From NCBI GenBank assembly GCA_019096195.1, contig JAGTXK010000117.1, positions 1-64,000 on the forward strand: 64,000 bases of DNA, written 5' to 3'. The translations under genes were made by a program, and so were the position numbers. The DNA is from Boletus sp. NGJ. Taxonomy: Eukaryota; Basidiomycota; Agaricomycetes; Boletales; Boletaceae. The notes beneath the pieces are model-generated. The model did not search any database and was not told the DNA's origin. It worked only from the letters and a program-made list of their open reading frames with translations. The stretch's first letter is position 1. Each line of letters begins with the position of its first letter. Positions 33,968 to 46,219 of the stretch are shown in pieces.

Positions 33968-35239
33968 TCAAGCAACGTATGACCGTTCTGACGGAGCGAA
34001 CTTGTTCATCTCATCCGCCAGTATATCAGCAGACGGCTGGAGGTATGGAGTCGGCCAGTAAATAGCGTACGAAGTGATACCGATGAACAGCGGGAGCGCA
34101 TCGAGTACGTAAAAGAACGCTAGAAAGAAACGATATAGAAGGCATTTCAAAGCGTTTTTGGGGCCATGCATACCTTCATGATCGTTGAGATATCCATTTC
34201 CAAATATTTCACCGATTTCGATGGTGCGATAGATGCATCGGATCTGTGTGCGCGCCGTTGAGCGAACGACACGTTCCTCGTAACGAGAGAAAGGAAAGGG
34301 GACGGACGAGGATTAAGGTGGAACTGAAGAAGAGTGTCGTTAAAATCGTGCCCCATGGCGCTTCATGGGGTTTGATGCCCTCTCGCTTCAGACTCCGGTT
34401 AGCGTGATAGACGAAGAAGATGAACAGTGCAAAGGAGAACGTCTGGAGTGAGAGACCTGCGATGACGATGTAGGCTCCGGTTTTGATCGTCTTGGGGTTG
34501 GTGGAGGTCATAAAGGAACCTCCCGCGCCCTGCGTTGAAAGGAAAAAAAATGAAGTGGCTCGAAAAGGAGAGAGAACGTACCTGAACGAGGAAGGTGGTG
34601 ACATCGCTGAGGATGAAATACCTTGCAGTGCGCTCGGGTCTGATCAGTGAGTGGCGACGCTCGATACATCTGACGACGAATCGGCCGTAAAGAATGTAAT
34701 TGAACGCGAGGAAGGCGGTCGGAGAGAGGAGAGTAAACAACTCCGAACAAAGATAAGTGGGCAAAGAGTTGGGATATATGGTCATCTCAATGCGGAGAAC
34801 AAAACCGGCTGCCATGACTGAATGATACTTTGGGTCAGTTGTACCACCGAGACAAAAGTGACGAGCCCGTACAGGCAGCTCCAATGGGGAGACATAACCC
34901 CCACCAAGCACGATTGGAAAATAAGCGGAAGAAAATGACAAGCGTGGTGATCCCATAGAGCGCCGCGAAAATTCCTGCGGCGGCCTTGCTTGGGTCATAA
35001 ACTGTTTGTCCGTATCAGTGAAACGGCCCGCCAAGTGAGTCGTATGAAACACGTACCGAAGGACTGTTGGATAAGAGTTGGACTTTCCGTTGCAGAGGGG
35101 TAACCGGCCGCAGTACTGGTGGCTGGAGACATGTAAGGATACTCGAAGGGCAGAAGTGATATGAACGCGCACCTTGGGCGGCCACGGTACTCATGAGGAA
35201 CAAAAAGTGTACCAAGCAAGCAAGTCGAAGGTACGCCAT
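33968..35239 (-). CDS. RTA1-like seven-transmembrane protein
   Basis: Member of the fungal RTA1 (lipid-translocating exporter) family; yeast members confer resistance to 7-aminocholesterol or handle sphingoid bases. The first exon encodes a signal-peptide-like start (MAYLRLACLVHFLFLMSTVAA). After a ~57-nt intron a short Ser/Thr region (ATSTAAGYPSATES) and then YDPSKAAAGIFAALYGITTLVIFF give the first family helix. KYHSVMAAGFVLR, LFTLLSPTAFLAFNYILYGRFV and YFILSDVTTFLVQ carry the conserved central block. GAGGSF and KTGAYIVIAGLSLQTFSFALFIFFV follow the next intron. IRCIYRTIEIGEIFGNG and FYVLDALPLFIGITSYAIYWP are the last conserved blocks. Stop 33968-33970. Confidence 0.87.
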
Positions 35240-36524
35240 GGAGAGTGCAAGGTGCAGAACAGGTGTTAGCTGAAAAAAAATATTGAAGATGCCTTTGCTC
35301 TGGATTTCGATTGCATTTTATATGTCACTCAAGTTGAGTCTGTGCTACGGTCCTTCCGTCGGCTGCGTAGGCGCGGTCCCACGGAAAGGGTAAAAAGCCT
35401 GCAAGTTAACACAGATTAGAATCTCAGGCCCATCCGAAGTTTCCCCACCTGAAGGGGGTACCTGTGGTATGCTGAATCGGAAGCTATGATTGCTCGGATG
35501 GCACTGAGCGTCCTCCCAACTGGATATAGCAACGTCCCTGAAAAGCCATCTTGCACGAGGCCAGGCAAATGAATTCCGCCGACAAATGAGACTGTGCATC
35601 AGATCACAACGGCGAGGGTTTTAGTAACCGTAGCGGCCGTGACCCTTGCCTGGCTTTGCGCGACATTAGGCGCAGCAAGTCGCGGTGTGTTTATCTGACG
35701 GTCAACTGCGGAGAGAAATGAGTTTACTGTGCGATTGAAAATTAGCGAATTCGTCAGGTTCCCGTATGGCTCGCCTGAATGTCCTTACCAGCCTCAAGTT
35801 GCGTCGATTCACGGATAGTTCCTACGGCCTACTGTACAGGTTTCTCTCTTTGATGGCAAAATCTTGTAAATGGGTTCCAAGACTACGTGTGGCAATGACC
35901 CTGAGCGTGACGTTGCTGTGCGCGACGCAACCGTGATGAGTTTAAGTTGTGGAAGTACCCCCTTGCGGCGCTGGCTCTGATGAGAGCTTTTATTGGGGCG
36001 CCAGGAAAGCCCTAGTTGATATGAGATACTGAAATCTAGGCTGGCCCCACTGGGACAGATGAAGGGTAAATATTTGAATGCTGAGAGTGGGTGTGTAGTA
36101 GCCAGCTGACTGAGCTGAGACAGTACAGACAGTACAGTAGTACATGGTGTTGGCGTCACGGATGCACATTTCACACCTGTTGACACTTGACTGCGTGTCA
36201 GTAGTGTTCCTGCTACACACATAGTACTTCAACAACAAAACAGCATTCTTGGTACTTTGCACTGCCAGTAATACCTTCCAGACAAACTCGACATGTGATT
36301 GGCTGCTCGGTCATTCCTTGCGACGTGAGAATAAGTGTAGGAACCATCCAGCACGCCCGAGTCCCCTCGCAATGGTGAGGCACAGCTAAACTATCCCGAG
36401 CCGTTGTCAACCTGTCTAGCTTCTCTTGTATCCACACTCGCTTGAACGAGAAATTCAACGATAGCAGTTAGTCCTTATACATCAAACCAATGTTCCAATT
36501 TACTTGAATTCAACTTTGATTGTT
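35240..36524. other. 1.3-kb region without a recognised gene
   Basis: Minus-strand frames at 35345-35599, 35809-36222 and 36213-36458 do not resemble known families and lack supporting splice patterns. It lies downstream of the chitin synthase relic, where a catalytic domain would be expected in an intact gene, but none is present. Confidence 0.45.
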
Positions 36525-37935
36525 TCACCTTTCGACAAACTCATGAGTGTAATTGCGGGTACGTACGCATAACTCCAAACGCTCGTCAACGAAGTGCTCA
36601 GCATACTTGAACTTGCCCATCAACTGGAGCATCTTATCTTTGCAACCCTCGCCCAGATCCCATCTCCGATCTGCAACGTCCTCGTTGTATGTGAGATTTA
36701 GCCCGTCAAGGAGGTGATTGGTATACCGCAACAAGCAGGCTATACACTAAGAAGCGGTGCCTTTAGGGCTCGTGATATAATATGTCAATGTTGATGGGAT
36801 TGCCGTCAATTTGGCCTTCATTTATGCAGGTCCTTTGTACTCGCCAGCGGAGACTCGTTCACCACTTGGTGCCTGTGGACAGCAGGGCTATAATTGACAT
36901 TATCTGTCAAGTTGTAAATGATACCGTCATAGTTACCGAGGGAGTACCAGTACCCTGAGTTTGTAGCCCATGTAGACAGCATGGTTGTTCCAACGCATGA
37001 CGGTCATACTCTCAAAGTACCAATCGGGACGTGAACCATCGGTGATCACACAGAAATCGTGGTATCGCACGCTGGGGTCCGTCGTGTTCGCTGAACCCAT
37101 AGGCTGACCGAACCAGAAACGTCATTGCAAGGGGCGCTACCCAGCCGAGACAATAAGCGACAGATAAAGGAGATAAAGTAAATGATGTACCTGACCACGG
37201 AACAAGCTTGAAGCATTAACGATACTAGTGCAAAATCGTCTCCATAGAGAATCATGGTGGGAAGTCTCCGGCGTGTTGCCGCGACTTGCGAATTGCGGTG
37301 TAGACGTTGTTAAAAAAAGTTCGTGCAGGAACGTGACGCAAGCTCCAGTGTGTTGAAGACGTGCTCCGTCGGACAGATGACAAGCACAGGAATTGCAATA
37401 ACGAAACCCACATAATCTCTGATTGATGATGTTGAGTTCGGGTTTCTCGCTCCAGTCTTGACGAACGTTCTCACAATTCATCCGGCCGAACCACTCGAGG
37501 AAGATGGACGATATCCAGCGTTAACGTCTCTGAGGACCTGTTCATCTCGTCCCCATAGCCCTCACCCGCCTAAGCCTCTTTAGCAAGCAATCCTTCCTGA
37601 TCAACATTTTGAGCAATGTTCCTACAAGGCAAGTACTAACCGTAGTTGGGGTTAATCTCTTCTCGAGTGGGTGTCAATCGACTCTGGTTGCGGAAATCGC
37701 CAGAACATAACAATTTGCGGTCCTCATATTCGTCGTCGTAGACCATCTCCACGTTGGAACGGAGAAGCGTTGGCTACAAGTGAGACGCGTGCCTGGGAAG
37801 ACGCCAGGTTGAATGAAGCCACGTCGGGGGGAGTCTTGGAGATGCGTAGGCAATATCGGTGGCCAGGAAGCCGAGGTGAACGTCCTGGATCCAACTGTTG
37901 GGGGTCGTCAAGGAGAGGGATGATTGTCAAATGAG
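36525..37935 (-). pseudogene. Decayed fragment of a class V (myosin-motor) chitin synthase
   Basis: Class V chitin synthases join an N-terminal myosin-like domain, a hinge with a cytochrome-b5-like region, and a catalytic domain. Only hinge-region pieces survive here, in order on the minus strand: SLVANASPFQR and YDDEYEDRKLL (about 37830-37690); FLEWFGRMNCENVRQDW (near 37490); VICPTEHVFNTLELAS (near 37360); NNVYTAIR (near 37300); CNDVSGSVS and SANTTDPSVRYHDF (near 37100); SRPDWYFESMTVMRWN (near 37010); GIIYNLTDNVN (near 36910). A weak tail piece reaches 36525. Frames change repeatedly and the glycosyltransferase core is absent, so it cannot make chitin. The family was assigned by remembered motif order. 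Confidence 0.7.
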
Positions 37936-39179
37936 GCAGTTAGAAAGCGTCTAGAAAAATAGGCGTTCGAGCGTCATGGGGATAAGGAAGAGTCGCGCTG
38001 GGATGAACGACACCGAGATTGAAGAGACCGAACGCTCATCCTGCCCTTCAACAAGGTTGTCCTGAAAACAATCCATAAGCGCAGCCTCTAGAGGTGCGAG
38101 ACTCGCGCTGAGTCGGAGCTTGCGGAGTCAATTGCCTGGTCTCCAGGTCCATCTCCCTCCATAACCTCCGCTGGGCAGCACCATCCGAGTCGACGGTTGG
38201 ATCTTTTGCTGACCCGCAGCATTACTTTTATTGGATTCCAGGGTGAGCAACCTTTTATCGGTCTGGTGTCACTGGCAGGTCGAGCGTTGGGGTTAATGAC
38301 CGACGATGTTACGCATCCATTGAATTTTTTTTCTGTGCCGCTTAGCTACAGATCTACCCTCCTTTGTTTCGCAAAGCTACGCGCGTCTCCTTCAGCACGC
38401 TGACGTACCACACCAGCCGAAACTCGCTCTTCGATCTCCAATAGGTGGTCAATTTCTCCATTGCGGTCAACCTGTTACTCTTTTCCTAATTCTACCAGTG
38501 GTTCGGAGTGAGCGCTCTTCAATTGCATTAAGCCGCGGCCATCTGAAGATATTACATGCGAATTAAATACGTCCGACGCTGCTCGTCCCGAGCCCCGGTA
38601 AATATCGCAAGGCGCAGCGCTACTCTTCTCCCCGAGATTGTTGGCCAAACCTGTCGTCACGTTCCTCAGCATTTTTCGGTACGGTGTATACATCCAAAGC
38701 TCACGTACTAACCCAGGAGAGCCAGCGTCACTCCCAACACCACAATTTACATGTTACCGAAATGCTGCAACTTCGCTGACTTCATTGTTATCCTGCGTCC
38801 AAACCGAATCTTGTTGAGAATGCAACGAATGAATGAGAGACTGTTCACATGGACTCATGGATTGATGCCGTGCGTGGTGGGAATATGGGGAATTCGAGGA
38901 AGGTGAACAACGTGGTGGTTTTGACAAAGCCCTCCCGTAGGTCCCTGAAAATGTCCGCAGCTCAGAACCAAATAGAGGAGAAAGAAACTCCCTCTATACA
39001 ATGCCTACATTGTGCAACGTTAAGAGATACGCGATACATACATTCAGCTCTGAAGACGAGGTATAAGTATAGATAAGTAAAATAAATACGCGCGTCTACC
39101 GCCATTCTCCACTTGTTCATCAATGGCTCAGCGCTCGCGTTCGATGTCCCCAAATTGCTAAGTTATCCAAATTCCCCCT
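37936..39179. other. 1.2-kb region without a recognised gene
   Basis: Could contain further-decayed upstream chitin synthase sequence, but I find no myosin-domain motif. Small frames (plus 38197-38403, minus 38475-38693) are unsupported. Confidence 0.4.
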
Positions 39180-40686
39180 TCAAACCCGATGTGTATCATC
39201 TCCCAACGGTTCGAGTCGAATCGGCTCCTCTTCGCTCGCGTCCCTCTCCACGACCTGATCCTGCCCCGGCGCGACATCCGCGAATGCAATTGCAGACAAA
39301 ACCGCGTTTTGACTCGCATTGGGTTGCGACAACACACCGAACCCGGTGTCAACCCCCTGCAAGCCGCGGCGGGAGTCACGGTCATACAGCTCTCGTACGC
39401 TGATGATGAACCGAGCCACCATGGGGCATAGCGTGATGCCACAAAGCGTGGACAGGAAGTACGACCTAATGTTGTTTCCACCCACAGTACTAGTAATGAT
39501 GTAGTACATGTTCCTAGCAGTTCAGAAAAAATAACCGAGTGGTTAGTGGTGTGTCTGCGAATACTCGAGAGCAAGATGGGTGGTAGAAAAAAAAAAAGAA
39601 ACGAGAGAGGGGGAAACCGCGACGTACACACTGAAATAAAGAATGCCATCTCTCACGAGTCGTTCCATATACCGGTTAGGCTGCCACTGCTTTGTCGCTG
39701 TGTACATGGCAATCGACTGCTTCAATGTTTGAGTGACAGCAAGAATCAAAAGCATGGCACCGAGGACAAATCGTGGGATATCATAATACACATTAAGCAT
39801 GAGTGGTGTGTTGCCCGAGGCACTGCAAACAGAGAAAGCCAGAATTTTGGGAGTGGTGACTGGAAAAGGATGACAGGAGATGAAGGGCAACCTGAGTGAG
39901 ATTGGAGTGACACATGAAGTTTATCTGGGACATACCTGAGAGATGTTCATTGGGATTGATGACTGCTGCAAAAATGATGGAGACAGTAATCTGTGGCACA
40001 AAACTGAACAGAAGGAGCCAAAGGATCCTTTTGGATCGATTCCACATTGCATAGACCCGCAAAATCATGACTACTGTAATTGAAATTACAGTCAGCACGG
40101 CAATGGAAACATGCAGAACAGCAACTCACCATCAGCAATATTAAGAAATATTAGGCCTGTCACCTGAATTACCCAAATGACTGCAGTGCCTTTGGGATAT
40201 CCATGTCTCGTACAAACATTATAGAGGACAATAAATCAATCCACCTACACCTAGTATGGAACTGTTATCAATATAGTTTTCAATCACAATTTACATGCAT
40301 ACGTCTATAGAAGATGATCATTAATGACAAACCTGAAACAAGATGCAAAACAGAAACACTGACTACAACAGGTCCAGGGATAAAGATAGTACCAACTGTG
40401 AATGTGTCCACTGGTCAGCTCAGTTACACTGAATTTAATCCTGAACATACTGAGTCCGTCCAGACTTAAGCATGGATTGACTGTTATCTATGTTCACTAT
40501 GCATCATAGCAACAATAGACGTACATAGTCCAAGTAAGACCAAAATAGCGGAGCTACAGAAATGTCAATTAGGATCACCTGCAATAGACGGTACTCCAAG
40601 CCTTTACACATACTAGGACAAACATTGTCGAGACCCAGGTCCAGGGCCGGCACTATGGGATTGTCAAGGGCCTCGTGCTCACTCAA
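39180..40686 (-). CDS. DUF6533-type membrane protein
   Basis: Multi-pass membrane protein of an Agaricomycete-expanded family of unknown function. The start near MSEHEALDNPIVPALD (40686) and QLRYFGLTWTM fit the N-terminal DUF6533 helix. Later exons give GYPKGTAVIWVIQVTGLIFL, VVMILRVYAMWNRSKRILWL (the family's conserved RVYAM-W motif), FVPQITVSIIFAAVI, NVYYDIPRFVLGAMLLILAV, RYMERLVRDGILYFSVY and NMYYIITSTVGGNN. A polar tail ends GDDTHRV (stop 39180-39182). The exon near 40230-40260 has an in-frame stop in the frame I need, so either its boundary is different or the gene is damaged. Confidence 0.7.
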
Positions 40687-43245
40687 TTATCGTTGTCTCG
40701 TTACCCAAACATATTGTATCTTTGAATATCATACTCAGTCGACAAATAAGGTGTGGAGAGCCAAGTAACCCACCTCTCTCGAAAAGGTGAGGACTGTAGT
40801 GGTAGGATTGCAATGGTCACTTCAGAACAAGGTGGATAGTGCGCACACGAGCATCACCCACAATAATCGTATGTGACGACAACGACACTAACAACTGCCC
40901 GGATCTGTGAGATCAGTCATTGACCAAAATGAGCGACCATACGGGATAGATAATTATTCATCTGTAGAAGCTCCAGGACAGATTGCAAGTCGGAGGACAT
41001 GGCAGGTGCAAGAGAGACTGCAATGTATGATGGTTTAATGACAAATGAAGATTGAGAGTCGAAGGGAGGGAGGCAGCCAGTGTTCAGTACCAGTCTTGGG
41101 TTCCCCTCACAGTTATATATTCTACCCGCCGTAACAAATATTTGCTTCAAGACCGGTTTGGAACGAGTGATGTTTGATCAGCTCGACAAGCACACGATAC
41201 AGCCAGATGGAGCGTGGTGCTGGAAGGCGATGCGAAATGGTGTTATTTGCAGCGCAGAGAACAAAGTTTTTTTATACAGCACAGGATGTCTACGGGCAAC
41301 AGATCATGTTTTTGATTTGGGATCATGATCATCTGCTATGGCCTCCCGCTGACTTGAAGGCGTGGCACCAAAGTACATCTATAAATCGCATTTCTACCGT
41401 TCGTTCATTTCACGGCACTACTCTGGATCAAAAACGCCGGATGTGTGAATCCCTCGGGTCGAGGCGGTGTCGTCCCCGCGCTATCGGAATATCAGTGTTA
41501 TTAACCCCCAACAGTGCTCTTTCCACGCCCGCACTCAACCCGAGGTCACCAATAGTGGTCATATGTTATATCAAAATCCGCCAACGAATATGTGGTGGTC
41601 CGTCGGTCATCTGAATCAGAATCAGAGGTAGCTTCTCCATCCTGACCAGTGATGTATCACGGATGCATTGCTACTTGCCCATACACCGCTTGTGTAACAT
41701 AATCTCAGGCATTGGAGTTTCCCGGTTCCCACCACGCGCAGGATCAATCCATGGGTCCGTGTACTCGTCCGTGTCTCATTCATTCGTTATACCGTCGGTA
41801 AGATAGGCTTTGACGCAGGATCACAGTGAAGCCAGCCAAGCTGCAACATTTGAGTGACATTCAAACTTGGAGAGCGGGTGCGTATTGAGGTTGGGCATCC
41901 GTACGGTATCTTTCTACTTCACCAACAAGGTAAAGTTAGCTCCCAAGTGCACGCATGGGGGAGGGAGGACGGTCTTGCTGAGATCGAATATCGATGCCTG
42001 ATTCGGACCTGCCTGTCCATGGTAGTGACGATCGCGGGCGGAGAGCCTGTACCAATCTCGTAGGAATGTCTACGCAATCCTCCATAGAGAGCGCAGAGGA
42101 TGATGATGATGAGGTCGTTTCGATGACTCGCAACGCAATTTGAGTTGTCTTCGACCGACGCCATCCGATCCAGCTGGCTGATAAATTCCAACTCACGAAC
42201 ACGAACACACTTGACGAACCTTCTTCCAGCTTTCGATACATCGATTAGGCAATCGATTAGAGTCCCATCGTAGCCGTTGCCAGTGAATGAAAAATCTACA
42301 TGAGAGTTCTACCCAGCTGTTCAGTATCCGGCCTAGATGTCGTCCTCTTGGCGGTTGCATGCTCGTATACCCCCGTGAGCATCGCGATACAGAATTGGTG
42401 TTTGTAGCGCTGATGCTGGCTGGGAGAGTAAATATCATGATTCGAGGGAGCTGGAACATACGGTACACAAGGTATAGGTGATGATTGTGACGAAACGGAG
42501 GTTCCTTTTATTCCCTATGTATCATGGTACAGAGAAGCTGGAGACGAGTGTTACTCACGAAAGGACACAAAGTTGCTAGGTAGTAAGGTCACGAAAGCTC
42601 TCGAGGAACGACGAGCCTAGGTGGCCTTGGAAGTACGCCGAGTTGCGTTTTGCCAACCGAAACAGAAGTTAATTTGATCACGACACCGTCGAACACTTGC
42701 CTTGATCATTGTCTTTACCCATCACTACCTTTGGCACAAGCGCGGTCTTGGTCTTCAAGTTATTCATATTCGAGCGAGTGTGCGTTACACTTCCGCTTGC
42801 CTTGGGTCGCCGCGTTGGCATCGTTCTCATTTGGCTTTACGCCGCGGGCAGCAGTGCGGATTGTAGTGCGGCAGAGGGCGGTGGATTGAAAAATGGCTAT
42901 GGAGGTTTTGAGCGGGTGATTGGACGAGAAGTGTGGCCACATCGTCTGGGGTCCTCGGGATACCATTGGTACCTGTGCCAGCTGGACCGCGTCTCATTGC
43001 AAAACAACATCAAGCTCGGGACCACGAAAAAAATGCGCAAATTTCTTTCTCATTAGGAATGGTTTAGGAACTATTCGTCAAGTCTTCTTTTTCCTCAGCC
43101 GCCTTCCAGTCAACGCTCTCAAATGGCTTGAGGGCATTCACCAAGCGACAACGTTACAAGCGAACCTGCATGCAGCACACGAAGCCTGCATACGAAGGTC
43201 AAGTAAGTACATGAGATGTTACCTAATATACACCAAGACACATTG
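40687..43245. other. 2.6-kb region without a recognised gene
   Basis: Several frames of 80-140 codons exist (plus 41080-41328, 41174-41614 and 42709-43056; minus 41919-42468). The plus frame at 42709-43056 has a hydrophobic first third and may be part of a membrane protein, but I cannot connect it to others by splice signals or to a family. Confidence 0.4.
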
Positions 43246-43948
43246 TTAGCATGAGGGTCCGGGTGGAGGTGGGGGCATCAAAGGTGCCCGTGCGACATGT
43301 CTATGCTGCTTCTGCCGCAGCGACTCAACATAGACAAATGTGAGGATAATCTGATCCAACATCCGAACCACCTCGGTAGAGACCTCAAGGTAGGCCGGAT
43401 GCGACGGTTTCATCATCCCAAGATTTTTCTTGTGGAATCGGACGAGCTCGACGTTCGACTCGGCACGCTTCATCTGTTTCATAAGACACGTCCAAATCCA
43501 TCGTTCGTTATCTTATTCGACACCCCAATAAACCAGAACAGGACATACCCAACAGTACGACCCTTGGAGCTTCCACTTGTATGTACGCTGATCAGGACCT
43601 ACGAAATACCGACCACTGCGTGGCGTTCGACGTTCCCCCGCAATACCTGTCAACGGCGCATCATCTCGTCGAAACATCAGGATCGACGTACCTGCTCCAC
43701 GAGCGCTTTTGGAGCATCACGTTCGCAGGTGTCACCTTCCCATCGAAGCGAAACACCGTCTCTTGCATGCGATGCCACTCAATGACACCCATCGTCTCAG
43801 GGACACCACTCGAACCGTTCCAGTTATACTTGGTGATGGTAGTCACTTTATTGAACGCGGTCGGTGTGGAGATGGTGTACTGAAGGTACCCTCGCTCGTC
43901 AGAGATATCCGTGTTCATGTAGTTGGTGGTGCTGAATGTGAGGCGCAT
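43246..43948 (-). CDS. DUF6593 domain protein, copy C
   Basis: A divergent DUF6593 protein. Exon 1 (ATG 43948, MRLTFSTTNYMNTDISDE) contains YLQYTISTP, TTITKYNW, TMGVIEWHRMQETVFRFDG and VTPANVMLQKRSWS. A middle exon near 43560-43640 has RYFVGPDQRTYKWKLQGSYCW. After an intron ending near 43465 the last exon has MKRAESNVELVRFHKKNLGMM and VVRMLDQIILTFVYVESLR, then a His/Pro-rich end (PPPPPGPSC, stop 43246-43248). Only the family fold is shared with copies A and B; the closest relative is copy D about 1.6 kb away. Confidence 0.75.
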
Positions 43949-44892
43949 GTCAGCGATTGAGAGTGAGAGGGGGGAAGGGGAAGTAAGACGTCCTCTAGCC
44001 TTTTCGGCCGGTGAGTCTTATACAGCAGACTCCTCAAGACTTCATGTGTATGGATTTGGTCTGAGCTTGATCAAAGGCGATACGCGGCAGTGCATCAATA
44101 ATTAATGAATGGCGCAGCAAGCTTAGCCTCCCAAATGCGATTTGAGGGTGCCTACAGAATTCCTGGCCTGAAGTTACCCGGACCAACTTCGGCAAACGAG
44201 TAGCTGTCTTCTACTGTTCTTTGGTGATTTCATGTTGACCGGCGCAGCGCATGTACAGGCTGTGACTCGCAGCCCATCAGGAAATTCACTTTACTGAGAC
44301 GCACTCATACGTACTCGGCGGTTTTTGTTCCCGTCTACTAGTAAATGATAGTTAGTGTAGTGTAAGTACAGTACAAGACAAAAAGCAGCACTTGAAGAAA
44401 TCATCTACATACTATACTCTCGCCAAGTATACAAGTTTGCACAGGCATCTCAAGCCCGCTACGGTATCCTCGATCCATCCAAAGCTGATCGTGATGCTAA
44501 GCACAAAGTCGAGCACTAATAGCAAGTACATTGGGTAAATACGTCTCCATCCAAAAAGAAAGAAAAATAGAGCACAGAGTGAGTAGAGACAGTCCGAATC
44601 GTGGAAACGGCTGTGTGGTAAACGGGGAGAGCGGTGTGGGGCAAGTGACCAACCACTGGCAATCACATCAAGTTATGTTACGCACGTATGCATCCGCGGT
44701 TGAGAGAGCGATTTATGCAGATGTGACCATCTTCTCCCGGTGAAGATAGGATGCATGGTCAGGACAGTAAGGGGATCGCATGGGTATAAGTGTCTACGCT
44801 GGACTGCTTCTGGTTCGTGATTACGACGATGTTCGTCTCAACAAGCAGGACTTAGTTGAAAAGCCCCCTGCTATCACTCCAAAACCGTGGCA
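43949..44892. other. Spacer between DUF6593 copies C and D
   Basis: About 940 bp; nothing coding is supported. It includes the upstream region of copy C. An open minus-strand frame at 44412-44666 has a hydrophobic patch but no family match. Confidence 0.4.
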
Positions 44893-45583
44893 TCATTTTC
44901 GAAAGCCACAAACGCGTCGAAAATGGAAAACAAATGTGAGGATGATGTGATACAATAATCGAACCACCTCAGTACTAGAGACCTCAAGGTATGCCGGATG
45001 AAACGGTTTTATTATCCCGAGATTTTTCTTGTAGAACCGCACGAGCTGGACGTTTGACTCGTCACGCTTCATCTGCTCATAAGACACGTCCAAACCCATC
45101 ATTCGTCATCTTATTCGACACCGCAGAAAACCAGAACAGAACATACCCAATAGCACGGCCCGTATGGCTGAAGCTTCCACTTGTAAGTGTGCTGATCAGG
45201 ACCTACGAAATATCGACCTAGCAGCGTTCAACGTTTCCCCAATCCACGATTCGAGTCGCCAATATCAGTCAATGTCGCGTCATCTCGTCGAAACATCAGG
45301 AATCCACGTACGTGCTCCAAGTGCGCGTTGAGAACATCACGCTCGCAGGTGTCACCTTCCCATTGAAGCGAAACATCGTCTCTTCCATGCAATGCCACTC
45401 AATGACACCCATTGTCTCAGGGATGCCACTCGATCCGCTCCAGTTGTACTTGGTGATGGTCGTCACCAGTTTGTTGAACGGGGAGGGTGTGGAGATGGTA
45501 TAATAAATGTACCCTCGCTCGTCAGAGATATCGATATCTGTGGTCCAGTGGCTGGCGGCACTGAATACGAGTACGAGATGCAT
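44893..45583 (-). CDS. DUF6593 domain protein, copy D (altered C terminus)
   Basis: Direct tandem relative of copy C. Exon 1 (ATG 45583) has DISDERGYIYYTISTP, TTITKYNWSGSSGIPETMG, VIEWHCMEETMFRFNG and KVTPASVMFSTRTWS. The last exon has MKRDESNVQLVRFYKKNLGII and EVVRLLYHIILTF, then departs from the family: where copy C reads VYVESLR this copy reads VFHFRRVCGFRK and stops at 44893. An extra serine codon and the lost C-terminal helix suggest damage or an early stage of decay. The middle exon near 45190-45260 is less well kept than in copy C. Confidence 0.6.
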
Positions 45584-46160
45584 GTCAACGATCCGGAGTG
45601 AGAGTGAGAGTTAGAATGAGCCTGAGGGGTGGTAAGGCGTCGTTCAAATTTATCGGTCGTGTCCTATGACTTGAATGATCTAGAATGAGTGGTGCGGTGG
45701 ATGGGGCGGGAATATTTATTGGCTGGATTCGTTTCTAGTGTAGCAATTTAAGGATACCTGAAGCTTGAAGTATTGCTAGCGTGAAGTCATACAGCCCATC
45801 ATCATGATCGGCAAGCTGCTATATTGTTCTGTGGTGGGGCTGACTCTCGCACATAAAGGGCGAGGACATGGTCAATTGAATTCCTTTGGGCTTACTTTTG
45901 ATGTATTATCAGTGTTCAGGTTGCCAGGGAGATTCACGGGGAAACCGAAAGCGTAGAGGTGGCGAATGGGCCCGGGGAAGCCGTAATGATACTTACATAA
46001 TAAAGTAGGCTATTATTTACAGCGAAGTTGGCAACTCGTGACGTGTATAGAAGATGGTCAACTTCAGTTTTGTTCATATGGTACTTAGGGATCTGGTGCA
46101 TGTTGTCTAGCGCTGGCGAAGGCAGTATGACTCAGTCTGACTCCGTCGATTCGCGCCATG
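45584..46160. other. Intergenic, no gene seen
   Basis: About 580 bp of upstream sequence shared by the divergent copy D and the flavoprotein gene. No coding region is supported. Confidence 0.45.
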
Positions 46161-46170
46161 CTATATAAAG
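46161..46170 (+). promoter_or_regulatory. TATA box of the flavoprotein gene
   Basis: CTATATAAAG lies about 55 bp before the ATG at 46220, a normal position for a fungal TATA element. It is the clearest TATA box next to any gene in this window. Confidence 0.65.
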
Positions 46171-46219
46171 TCCTCAGGCGCTTCAATATTGGACCTCAAC
46201 CACCTTTCGACGTTCAATC

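Noticed and set aside
36780-37080. Catalytic chitin synthase domain in the relic
   Set aside because: No QRRRW, EDR or similar glycosyltransferase-2 motif was found anywhere between 35240 and 39180.
36980-37481. Zinc metallopeptidase suggested by an HELF motif near 37325
   Set aside because: Neighbouring motifs (VICPTEHVFNT, NNVYTAIR, SRPDWYFE) fit the class V chitin synthase hinge much better; the HELF comes from a shifted frame.
41080-43056. A multi-exon membrane-protein gene between the DUF6533 gene and DUF6593 copy C
   Set aside because: Single frames look plausible but could not be linked by splice sites in a consistent phase, and no family was recognised.
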